Shown here one piece after another: positions 45,780 through 55,100 of a stretch of DNA of 64,000 nucleotides; the first letter of the stretch is position 1, and every line of letters starts with the position of its first letter. Source of the DNA: Methylotenera oryzisoli (GTDB taxonomy: Bacteria; Pseudomonadota; Gammaproteobacteria; Burkholderiales; Methylophilaceae); assembly GCF_004661485.1 (NCBI RefSeq), contig NZ_PQVH01000008.1, positions 186,001 to 250,000 on the forward strand. The letters are read 5' to 3'. The position numbers were made by a program, and so were the translations under genes. The notes beneath the pieces were generated by a model, which saw only the letters and a list, made by a program, of their open reading frames with translations, made no database searches and had not been told where the DNA came from.

Positions 45780-46666
45780 GCCGCCACCCAGTTTTCAAAT
45801 CGCTTTTCAAGCTGTTGGTTGAGTAGTTCAAAGTCATGTAATTTGATTTTGATATGACGACTATCAGCTTTATGAGCATGGCTAACCACAGGTGCTTTTC
45901 CATACCAAAATATTGGCAACTGTGCATTGGTATTACTAATGACCACCTCACGCTGAATGAGATCATCCACCTGCTTAGCAACATCTTCACCTGCTGCAAT
46001 GTTTCTAATAAAACGCCACTCACCGTTATCTATTAACGAGAGGCAGACACGATCAGACTCGATAACGACAAACCAAAAATGATGTTTATTTTTTTGCTTT
46101 TTAATATGCTTTAGCATCTGATTACCAGCCAGCATCAAATGCGGGTATATCGCATGAACATCAATGCCCTGTTGCTCAAATACCTGATGTAGCTCTTTCA
46201 ATAATACAGAACATACGCCACTGGCAATCGATGCCTGACCAAATGCTGGTTCATCCATACATAAGTCCCAAGCTTTGGCAGCCTCTCCGTATGCAATCTT
46301 GAAGCGATGTTGCATATATGCCTGACGCTCACTTTCTATCGCAAGCGCCTTGCTCCATGGAATCACTGTATATTTAATCAAGTGGTTCGAAATGATCACT
46401 TTTGTGTATGTCCCATTTTTTGCAAGTGCTTGCCAATATTTAGCCTGCAACACCTGTTTCAAGGTTAAAACAAGATCATTCCATTGCGCCGCTTCATTCC
46501 CGTTTATTTCTTTTTTCTGTGATAAATCAATAAACTTCTGATGCACCAACGCTTGTTTAAAACCATTCTTGAACGTTCTTTTTAAATGCAGTAGCAATAT
46601 ACGCTGTGGGTATATAAACACACGCAGCTCATCTTTAAATACAGTGTTAAACCAGCGATGTAACAC
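45776..46666 (-). CDS. PilM/GspL-like cytoplasmic platform protein
   Basis: A 296-residue soluble protein resembling the cytoplasmic actin-like ATPase fold of PilM or GspL (segments RILLLHLKR, FWFVVIESDRVCLSLIDNGEW). It overlaps the gspE-like gene by 20 bp. Together with the next three genes it makes a PilM-N-O-P set in the exact order of type IV pilus and MSHA systems. Confidence 0.7.
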   Translation of the reverse strand: MLHRWFNTVFKDELRVFIYPQRILLLHLKRTFKNGFKQALVHQKFIDLSQKKEINGNEAAQWNDLVLTLKQVLQAKYWQALAKNGTYTKVIISNHLIKYTVIPWSKALAIESERQAYMQHRFKIAYGEAAKAWDLCMDEPAFGQASIASGVCSVLLKELHQVFEQQGIDVHAIYPHLMLAGNQMLKHIKKQKNKHHFWFVVIESDRVCLSLIDNGEWRFIRNIAAGEDVAKQVDDLIQREVVISNTNAQLPIFWYGKAPVVSHAHKADSRHIKIKLHDFELLNQQLEKRFENWVAA

Positions 46667-48407
46667 GATTGATCTCCTCTAATGTAGTTTCACCACGCCT
46701 TACCAGCGCTAATGCTGCCTCGCGCATAGTGAGGGTACCGTTAGCACGTGCTGCTTCTTTAACCTTACGCACTGGCTCTCTGGTGACAATCAACTCTCTA
46801 ATTTCATCGTTAAAACACAATAGCTCAGCGATTGCTTTACGTCCTTTATACCCAGTACCATGGCATTGCCCACATCCTTGGCCTTTTCTAAAGTTGAAGT
46901 CTTTCGCTTGTTCCGGCGTTAGGCCAGATTTACTAATGAGCAACGTATCAGGCGTATCTGCAACGGTGCAATGTGAGCAGTTAATGCGCACCAAACGCTG
47001 CGCCATGATGCCGTTGATAGCCGATACAAAACTGTATGGATCTACATTCATGTTGGTAAAGCGTCCAATGACATCAAACACGTTATTGGCGTGTACCGTG
47101 GTCAGCACCAAATGCCCTGTCAGTGCTGATTGCACGGCAATTTGCGCTGTTTCTGAATCACGAATTTCACCCACCATAATTTTGTCAGGGTCATGCCGCA
47201 AAATAGAACGTAACCCCCGGGCAAAGGTAAGTCCCTTTTTCTCATTGACTGGAATTTGCAGTACACCTGGCAGTTGATACTCAACCGGATCTTCAATCGT
47301 GACGATCTTGTCTTGCCCATGGTTTATTTCAGAAATAATGCCGTATAGCGTGGTAGTTTTACCACTACCGGTAGGTCCAGTAACCAACAACATGCCATAT
47401 GGTTCTTCTGCCAGTAATCTGAAGCGCGCCATGATTGACTCTTCAAAACCTAAGGTTTCTAGGCTCAACCCTTTAGCTTCGTCACTCAATGCCTTACGGT
47501 CTAGAATACGTAGCACGGCATCTTCGCCGAAAACGCTAGGCATAATAGATACTCGCATATCCACCTCGCGTGGTTTACCATCACCGCTAGCTACCAGTAC
47601 CTTAAAGCGCCCATCTTGAGGCACCCTGCGTTCTGCAATATCTAGCTCAGACATCACTTTAATGCGTGAAATAGCTTGCTCTGCCTGTGCTAAACCTTGG
47701 ATACCACCCTCTTGACTCAGCACCCCATCAATACGGTATTTAACTTTTAGGCCAGTTGGGTCTGTTTCCATATGAATGTCACTAGCGCCGGCTTTGAGTG
47801 CATCATAAAGTGTGGATCGCACAAACTTCACTACTGGGCTAGTATCTTCGCTAATTGAACGTAGGGAGATATCTTCAATCCCCTGATGTTCGGCGTGGTA
47901 CTCAACTTGATCAGCAGTTAAGTCATCCATCGCTCGCATGCTTTGCTCATGGTGGCTGAGATACGCAGTTAAGTCTTTATGATGCGCAAGACTCCAAACT
48001 ACAACCTCTGCATGACCATATCTAGAAATGATTAAATCTATTTTTGGCTGTAAATATGTGTCGAACGGGTTAGAGAACACCAGCTGCAATTGCCCATCAT
48101 CATTGCGTAGTGCTATGCAGCCAAGCTTGCCAGCCTCTGCGAATGGCAGCAAGGTGAAATCTGGATGCAACTCATAAAGATGCAGTATGCTTAGTACTGG
48201 GTAGCGCATCATCTGTCCGAGCGCTACGACAAAATCATCGGAGTCTAAGCCGGATTCATTTTCAAGCACATCCAGCAAGTCTTGCTTGGTATTATTAGCA
48301 ATAAGTCTGGCTTGGCATAACAGTTCAGGCGTCAGCTTAGGCTCGATACCCACGCTTTTATTCATGGCATTAATATCCAAATCCATCTTATCGAGTGGCA
48401 TGTTCAT
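46647..48407 (-). CDS. gspE: GspE-type secretion ATPase
   Basis: A 586-residue traffic ATPase. An N-terminal MshEN-like domain (about 25-170) precedes the AAA motor with Walker A GPTGSGKTTT, the Asp and His boxes (HDPDKIMVGEIRD, ALTGHLVLTTVHAN) and a four-cysteine zinc region (INCSHC...GCGQC). It powers pseudopilus assembly. The MshEN domain often binds c-di-GMP, but the key RLGxx motif pattern is not clearly preserved here, so binding is uncertain. It overlaps gspF by 4 bp. Confidence 0.93.
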   Translation of the reverse strand: MNMPLDKMDLDINAMNKSVGIEPKLTPELLCQARLIANNTKQDLLDVLENESGLDSDDFVVALGQMMRYPVLSILHLYELHPDFTLLPFAEAGKLGCIALRNDDGQLQLVFSNPFDTYLQPKIDLIISRYGHAEVVVWSLAHHKDLTAYLSHHEQSMRAMDDLTADQVEYHAEHQGIEDISLRSISEDTSPVVKFVRSTLYDALKAGASDIHMETDPTGLKVKYRIDGVLSQEGGIQGLAQAEQAISRIKVMSELDIAERRVPQDGRFKVLVASGDGKPREVDMRVSIMPSVFGEDAVLRILDRKALSDEAKGLSLETLGFEESIMARFRLLAEEPYGMLLVTGPTGSGKTTTLYGIISEINHGQDKIVTIEDPVEYQLPGVLQIPVNEKKGLTFARGLRSILRHDPDKIMVGEIRDSETAQIAVQSALTGHLVLTTVHANNVFDVIGRFTNMNVDPYSFVSAINGIMAQRLVRINCSHCTVADTPDTLLISKSGLTPEQAKDFNFRKGQGCGQCHGTGYKGRKAIAELLCFNDEIRELIVTREPVRKVKEAARANGTLTMREAALALVRRGETTLEEINRVTSLV

Positions 48408-49591
48408 TGAATATTCCCCGCCAGCTCAAAAATAGGCATATACATCAGCACCACAACCAGCCCTACAACTAAACCAATAATAATCATCAGAATCGGCTCC
48501 AAAAGCTTGGTCAACCACTCTACTTTCCTACCTATCTCTTCATCATAGAACGCACCTATGCGTTCCATCATTTCGCCCATTTGCCCAGTGCGCTCACCTA
48601 CACGTAACATGCGGATTGAGATAGAGGTCGTCATGCCGTGCTGTTCCATAGCAACCGACATAGGCTTACCCTCACGCACATCAAAAGACACTTTATCTAA
48701 GCTAGCTCGCAGTAAAGGTTGCAACAATGAAGACACCATGCTCATTGCCGTTACTAGTGGAATACCACCACGCAACAACATGCCCAGTGTTCGGTAAAAT
48801 CTAGCCAGCTGATAGATGCGCATGGTTTCGCCGAGCGCAGGAATCTGCCATACTTTAGCCATGATTGCGGAACGAACAAATGGCCTACTCAATATCAAGG
48901 CCAGCATTAGCACACTAAAAATAAAAGCCACAAACACTTCGCTTCCATGCTCTTGCAATAATTGCCCCCAGCTTAATAATAGCTGTGACATCCAAGGTAA
49001 ATCTGTACTGGCACTCTCATAAATAGTGCTGAATTTTGGTACTACATATCCCAACAAGAACAGCACTACCAGGCCGCCAACAATAATCAGCAGTACAGGA
49101 TAAATAGAGGCTGTGATAATTTTTTTGCGCACAGCATCAATTTGAGTTTGGTAGGCCACATGTCTTGCTAGTGCTTGCACCATGTCACCTGTACGCTCAC
49201 TCGCCCGAATTAAGGCGATATATAGCGGAGTAAAAACTTGAGGCACTTTTTCTAAAGCTGTCGATAACGGCAAGCCTTCAAATAAAGCGCCCATTACTTG
49301 ATTAAGTATCGCCTTAGATTCAGCCTGCTGTTCCTTTTCTGCTAAAGCCTCAATGGCTTCTACCAAACTTAACCCAGATTCCAGCAATGCCAGTAGCTCC
49401 TGGCTAAACAGCATCAAATTAAATTTTGGCGCGGATGATTTAACCGTGAACAATGCCATACCTACGCTTTTGACATTCAGCACACTCAAGCCTTGAGACT
49501 CAGCTATAGCGCGTGCTTGCACAGCGTTACTTGCTTCCAAAGCGAGCAATCTCACCTCTTCACCCTGCGCTACTTTTAACTCGAACTTCAT
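48404..49591 (-). CDS. gspF: GspF-type inner membrane platform protein
   Basis: A 395-residue polytopic protein of the GspF/PilC family, with two repeated cytoplasmic domains (about 60-185 and 260-385; LLALLESGLSLVEAIEAL and YRTLGMLLRGGIPLVTAMS) and three membrane helices. It forms the platform against which the ATPase works. It overlaps the gspE gene and is 9 bp after gspG. Confidence 0.93.
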   Translation of the reverse strand: MKFELKVAQGEEVRLLALEASNAVQARAIAESQGLSVLNVKSVGMALFTVKSSAPKFNLMLFSQELLALLESGLSLVEAIEALAEKEQQAESKAILNQVMGALFEGLPLSTALEKVPQVFTPLYIALIRASERTGDMVQALARHVAYQTQIDAVRKKIITASIYPVLLIIVGGLVVLFLLGYVVPKFSTIYESASTDLPWMSQLLLSWGQLLQEHGSEVFVAFIFSVLMLALILSRPFVRSAIMAKVWQIPALGETMRIYQLARFYRTLGMLLRGGIPLVTAMSMVSSLLQPLLRASLDKVSFDVREGKPMSVAMEQHGMTTSISIRMLRVGERTGQMGEMMERIGAFYDEEIGRKVEWLTKLLEPILMIIIGLVVGLVVVLMYMPIFELAGNIQ

Positions 49592-49600
49592 ATGAATAGC

Positions 49601-50023
49601 CTATTCCCAGTTCGCTACGTCAGCAGCTTCAGCAATCCCACCACTCATACCATCGCTGCCCAATGACCATAAGTCATACTCCCCATGCTCACCTGGCATC
49701 TTGTACTGGTAAGGCTTTCCCCATGGGTCGTTAGGTACCTTTTTCTTTAGGTATGGCCCCTGCCATTTGGCCTCGTTTGCCGGCGCTTCATTAAGCGCGG
49801 CTAGGCCATTATCTGTGCTCGGATAGTGGCCGTTATCTAAGCGGTATTGATCAATGGCTTTTTCTAGTGAATCAATCTGAGCCTTAGCCGTTTTCACTTC
49901 AGACTTACCAATCTGGGCAAAGTATTTAGGCCCTACATAGCCAGCAAGTAAACCAATAATGACCATGACGACCAATAGCTCCAACAAGGTAAAGCCATGT
50001 TGTGTTGATTTTGTTTGTTTCAT
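49601..50023 (-). CDS. gspG: Major pseudopilin GspG
   Basis: A 140-residue protein with cleavage motif HG-FTLLELLVVMVIIGLLAG, the full GspG pattern YRLDNGHYPSTDNGLAAL and DPWGKPYQYKMPGEHGEYDLWSLGSDG, including the calcium-binding loop. I chose ATG 50023 with GAGG upstream; the longer frame to 50077 lies in the preceding gene. It forms the pseudopilus shaft. This is a genuine type II secretion component, which separates the system from type IV pili. Confidence 0.95.
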   Translation of the reverse strand: MKQTKSTQHGFTLLELLVVMVIIGLLAGYVGPKYFAQIGKSEVKTAKAQIDSLEKAIDQYRLDNGHYPSTDNGLAALNEAPANEAKWQGPYLKKKVPNDPWGKPYQYKMPGEHGEYDLWSLGSDGMSGGIAEAADVANWE

Positions 50024-50030
50024 ATATGCC

Positions 50031-50930
50031 TCAATACCTTTCAATCGTTGCACCAAATGGCACCAAGCCAGGTACATCTATCTCCAACCAATCCTGCCCA
50101 TTACCTCCGGTGGTGCGTAGGCGAATGGCACCTTCCTTTTCTTCTGGCTGACGTTGCTCGCAGATTGTTTTGATATACAACATAGATGTCATTTTTTTTG
50201 TTACACCATCAGCATCGTCAAAACTAATGTCGGTAGTAAAATCTACCCAGTTTTCATTCATAGCCGCTGATTGATTTTTGCTAATTGCTTTTGTAGGGGC
50301 TGGCGCACCTTGTAAAGCTGGCAAGGTCAACCCGTTTTTTTCATACGGAACCGAGGTATAAGTTCTGCCAGCTCGAAACAAAGCCTCAGGCATGCCGTAA
50401 TCTTTGTTAGGTTTTGGTTTCATAAAGTAAGCAATAGCAACTGGGCGGCCGGCAAAACCACCACGTGTGATATCGTTAATTTCCCAGCGCTTACCATTGG
50501 CTAAGGTTTGGTCCTTCATCAAAATATGGGTGCCAAAAATACATTCTTTGGTATCGTTGTTATGCCAAACGGTATCGGTCAAGGTGGCAAACTCCTCACC
50601 GCCTGCTGCGGCATAAGGTTCGGGGATAGGCACACCGCGGGAAATAATACCTACTAACGTAAAACCATCTATAGGCGAATTCATTGGGCTATCTGCAAGC
50701 TTATCGTCACTCACGGCACATTGGCCTAGTGAGCTTTGATTGCTATTACTTGCGTTTTTTTCACTCAATCCAAAGTTTGTGCTTGTGTCACACAAAACAT
50801 AGGCTGAATTGGTATTGCCTGTGGCTGGTAAGTTCACAAAACCACTTTGGCTGTCATTAGCAACATCAGCACTTGCTGATAAATGCTGCATACAAAGCAT
50901 TAAACCAAATAGGTAACAACTTCTTTTCAT
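50031..50930 (-). CDS. Exported protein of unknown family, paralog of the 51012 gene
   Basis: A 299-residue protein with a signal peptide (about 1-21, ending SASA). No family is recognised. It is clearly paralogous to the next upstream gene: shared blocks are FVNLPATG, TKECIFGTHILM, WEINDITRGGFAG, FRAGRTYTSV, NENWVDFTTDI and LYIKTICE. Conserved cysteines suggest disulfides. It lies directly before gspG, separated from its paralog by a hairpin. ATGs at 50948 and 50939 are alternative starts. It is a candidate substrate of the secretion machine. Confidence 0.8.
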   Translation of the reverse strand: MKRSCYLFGLMLCMQHLSASADVANDSQSGFVNLPATGNTNSAYVLCDTSTNFGLSEKNASNSNQSSLGQCAVSDDKLADSPMNSPIDGFTLVGIISRGVPIPEPYAAAGGEEFATLTDTVWHNNDTKECIFGTHILMKDQTLANGKRWEINDITRGGFAGRPVAIAYFMKPKPNKDYGMPEALFRAGRTYTSVPYEKNGLTLPALQGAPAPTKAISKNQSAAMNENWVDFTTDISFDDADGVTKKMTSMLYIKTICEQRQPEEKEGAIRLRTTGGNGQDWLEIDVPGLVPFGATIERY

Positions 50931-50955
50931 TTTTATCATCCAGATCATTTATAAG

Positions 50956-50980
50956 GCTGGCAGAGCAAAGCCCTGCCAGC
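50956..50980 (-). terminator. Intercistronic hairpin between the two paralogs
   Basis: GCTGGCAG (50956-50963) pairs with CTGCCAGC (50973-50980) around a 9-base loop, 32 bp after the upstream gene's stop. On the minus strand it is followed by CTTATAAA, not a U-run. It could attenuate or stabilise, giving higher expression of the first paralog. Confidence 0.5.
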
Positions 50981-51011
50981 TTTTATCTAGCTAGTTCAAA
51001 TCAAAATACAA

Positions 51012-51977
51012 TTAGAAGTTAGCGTTAGCACCGCTACGAGCCAAACCTGAAGCCAAGATAGTGACCCATGGCTGTGTTTCTTGACCTGTTTGACGGATGC
51101 GTACACTATTTGCCAGTGATGCTGGTGCAGTAGAAGTACAAGCAGCACGTACGTACATCATTGGTGCATCTGGCTCAGTACCACCGTCTTCATCTACACC
51201 ACCAGTCACATCAACTGTGAAGTCCACCCAATTAGTACGGATAGCTGAGGTTTGTTCGGCCGCAGTTGGCGTTACAGTGCCTGGGCTAGCTGTTTGGCCA
51301 ACACCATTGATCTCTGTGCCCGATGCCGGTACAGATGGACCATTGATTGGACGGTGTATAAAACCTGTTGCTACTAAAGTTTCATCAGATGGGTCAGCCT
51401 GCATTTGTACAGAAGTGAAAGCACGGCCTACACGGAACACTGGAGAATCTGTTGAAGCGCGATGGTAATATCCAGCAGAAACGTCTGTTGTTGCACTAAA
51501 CCCACCGAATGCAAAATCGTTTACCTCCAAGTACTGTTGACCGGCTAAGCTGCTGTTGTAGTCAAAAGTAGTGCTGGTATCCATAGAGATTTGTTTGCCG
51601 TAGATACACTCAGTATTTGCCGTGTTACGGAAAGTACGTGACGTCATATAGGCGATGTTCTCACCATTAGCAGTGATAGCAGTACCAGTCAAATCATTTG
51701 CCGTCAGCCTGCTGAAACCTGAAACAGGGCTGGTGTTGATGTTACCTGGGAAAACTGCACAATTATTATTCGCACCTGTCGTTGGCGCAGTATAGCTACC
51801 TGAACCGTAATTACCTGTTGTGTTACATGTAACCCATGCAGTAGTACCTGCTGGCTGATTAGTGCCTGCTGAAACAGACAAACCTGCCGCTGGCAGTGAA
51901 ACTAAACCCGTTGCAAATGCTTGGCTAGACGTGCCCAGAACTGCGATTACTGCTAATTTAAGTAATTGACTCTTCAT
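51012..51977 (-). CDS. Exported protein of unknown family, paralog of the 50031 gene
   Basis: A 321-residue protein with a signal peptide (about 1-22, ending AFAT) and a Thr/Ser/Ala/Asn-rich, acidic mature part. The blocks VSLPAAG, NTECIYGKQISM, LEVNDFAFGGFSA, FRVGRAFTSV, RTNWVDFTVDV and MYVRAACTS match the downstream paralog. Four cysteines are spaced like those of the paralog. An excellent AGGAGAT site precedes the ATG. The composition suits a secreted or surface protein. It follows the TonB receptor gene by 153 bp. I recognise no family and infer that it is exported by the adjacent machine. Confidence 0.82.
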   Translation of the reverse strand: MKSQLLKLAVIAVLGTSSQAFATGLVSLPAAGLSVSAGTNQPAGTTAWVTCNTTGNYGSGSYTAPTTGANNNCAVFPGNINTSPVSGFSRLTANDLTGTAITANGENIAYMTSRTFRNTANTECIYGKQISMDTSTTFDYNSSLAGQQYLEVNDFAFGGFSATTDVSAGYYHRASTDSPVFRVGRAFTSVQMQADPSDETLVATGFIHRPINGPSVPASGTEINGVGQTASPGTVTPTAAEQTSAIRTNWVDFTVDVTGGVDEDGGTEPDAPMMYVRAACTSTAPASLANSVRIRQTGQETQPWVTILASGLARSGANANF

Positions 51978-52130
51978 TACTTTATCTCCTAAAACAGTTA
52001 CAATAAGCAGGCATTTGTGGCTGCCTACGACACCAATTCACCCAAATCAGCTAAAGGCCCTTGTAAGTTCTTAGATTGATTCGAGTTGAATGCTCAAGTG
52101 GGCAGTTCGCAAATGCCCATCTCTAGTTAC

Positions 52131-55100
52131 TTATTTCCCTAAATCAAAATCGTAAGTCAGCGTAAAATACGCAGCTCTTGGTGCACCTGGCGCTAAAAAG
52201 GTACTGCTACGCCAATCGTTACTGTTGTAATTAAACCCGTTAGCGCCAACTAAGCCATTGATAGAGGGTGAGAAAGGATTCAAGCCTAAGCGTCCGGCAC
52301 TTTGATACTCGCGATTAAAAAGATTGCTAATTTGCAAACCAGCAGTTAAACCTTTAGTGAGTTTATAACTGGTATTAAGGTTAAATACGGCATAACCTGC
52401 CGTTTTTCCTCCATATCTAAAAGCAGGCCTTGCGAGGGAGCTAGCACAGTTTGATCCAGTTTGTAGACCATTTTCGTCCGTTACAATGGTGCTGCACGCT
52501 CCAACTATTGGGCTAGCGGGGCCTGCACGATGTTTATTATTTTCATTGCCTCGGACGAAAGCGCTGGAATGTAAAATGGCGGTAAAGCCAACATTCCAAT
52601 CTGGCGTCACTTCATAGTTAAAGCTCGCGTTAAGGTTGTGTAGTGGGATGCCTGGAATCTTATCGCCTGGTTTCACTGAAATCTGCTGATATCCAGTGGG
52701 AGTCAGCGAAGCAACTAAACTATCACCTTGTACGAGAGTGCCTGCCGAACTGTTATTCGGGCTGGCTGTTAAGAAACCACTTTGGAATGTGGCATCAGTC
52801 AGCGAGTAGTTCAATCTAAATGAGGCCTTACCCACCTTGCCTTGAATGCCCGTCTCAAATCCACGCCGACGAGTATTGCCAATATTCTGGAAAAAGCTTC
52901 TATCAGGTGTAAATGAAACAAAGTAAATATCGTCTGTCAGATCTGTGTTGTAAACCGTAGCATTCCACTGCAGCTCTGGTGTTAAATAACCTCTTGCCCC
53001 TAGCTCCATGGTTTCTGAACGCACTTGCTTCAAATAGGGATCCCCAGCCAAGGTACTAGGCAAACTACAGAATCTACGCTCCATTAAAGACCTAGGTCTG
53101 TATGAGGCAGGTGTTCCATCTGCATTAGTCGTCGCAGGTACCGGCGTATCATCTAATGCACAGCCTAACTCGATTACGCTAGGGGTACGTGCGCCTTTAT
53201 TCCAGTTGGCGTAAAGGTTTAATGTCTCATGCGGTTGCCATGTGGCGCCAAGTGATGGGTTGAATGAGTAATAGCTAAACTTCTCCGTTTCACCCTTACC
53301 AATAGCTCCTAAACCATTCGCTCTCTCCACAGTGAAAGGTAGTATTTCGCCTGCTGGACATTCGTCTGCGGTCACTGTGCCGTCGTTATTGTTATCATTA
53401 CAAAGCACGCCTAGATTATAGAAATTTAAGAATTTATTTGGCCCTGCAACCCCCAAAATACTATTGATAGCCAGTTCATTTTTAACAAACGTTTGGTTAT
53501 AGCGCCCTGCCCCCGTAAAGCTCCATTCTTTTGTTGGTGTCCAGGTTTCACTAAAATACAGGCTTTTTGTAATACTATTGCCACCAAAGTTATTCAGGCC
53601 CAATGGATTGCTGGCAGCCGCATACTCGTAACCAAGACGATCAGGGGCTAAAACTGCATTACGATTATTATCTAACAGACCTAAATATTGGGCGCTATTG
53701 TATGAGGCATCGGATGAGTCAATCGACGCACCAATCATGAATTTATGTTTTTCTAAATTCCAGTTAAACTGAATTGCGCCACCATCCGTCACCTGTTCAA
53801 TTTCTGTTTTGGTAATAAGTGCAGTGGGCGTGCAATTCTGGCCATTTTCATCACATGCGTAACCTGTTCCTTTTCCTACTTGCGCTCGGCTTGTCCCATT
53901 AAAATCCACACCATTTCTTTCAAGAGGCACACCCGTCACAGGGTCTCTGACAAGAATAAGTAAAGGCTTGCCTAAGCCGACATTGCTATCTGCCGTCCCT
54001 AGTATATAGTTACCATCAGCGCCAACTGGAACGATAATCGCTTTATGATTTAATGCGACAAAAAAGCCATTATCATTCACAAAACCTGCATCGAACTCTC
54101 CAGATTCTAAGCCCTCGACTGCAAAAAATGTGCTTAGACCATTTTCATTAGTAGCATCTAGCAAACCAAGACTACTTTGTAAATTCTGCAATGTTCTGAT
54201 GGCGGAGCGGTTTTGCCATACAGTAAGTGCAGCTTGTTTAAATGTATCTGGCAAAGTAGGATTATTCAGCGAGCTCGTAGCAAAAGTACCATCCAATAGT
54301 TGACCATAACCCCAAAGTGGTACCGTTTTCACGAAATTGCCATCGTTATCATAGATATCCTGAGTACCCTGATTGGCACTGACCGCAGTATTAAAATTAG
54401 TGCCAATCGCTAGATTACTTGCATCAAATGCTGGGTTGTTAATAAACACTTCGTCAATAATTGGATTGCCGTCTTGGTCTACACCGATTTGCTGAAAACC
54501 ACCTGAAATCTGCTCTGGATTGCCATTTGCATCTAGGGTGTATCCACCTTGAGAAATAGCCACATTGGCTACGCGCCCCGTAGAGTCAGGTAGCCCATCC
54601 CTATCAATATCTGCATATCCAGGAGCAATCTGCTCTCCCGGGTTTGGCCTGCGCGTGACTGCGCCACCAAAATCGCCATTCATGTCGCCAGTGCTACTAT
54701 TTCTACGGCTTTTCCGTTTATAGATTTGCCCAGTGATATTAAAGGTGTCTGTAACGTCCCACAGACCTGTTAACTGAAATTGCAACAAGCGGTTTTTGGT
54801 TACGTCAGGGCTAGTAAATACACTACTACGATCTTGCTGCGCAATTTCAGTAGGTAACAAACCATTGCCAGTTAGCTCATTGCCCGCGTACAACGCACTT
54901 AAACCAAGCTGTAGCTTCTCGTTACGCCATTCACCTTTGGCAAATAACTGATTGACTTTGCTGGGTGAGTTGTCGCGCCAGCCATCTTCATTGAAAATAT
55001 TAGCGGCCACAAAACCAGCAATCACGCCGTTATTACCACCGACACTGCCTTGTATCTGTTTACGATTAAACGAGCCACCCAAAGCCTCGATGGTGCCCTC

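Noticed and set aside
46669-47277. 202-residue plus-strand ORF opposite gspE
   Set aside because: Antisense shadow of the strongly conserved ATPase region.
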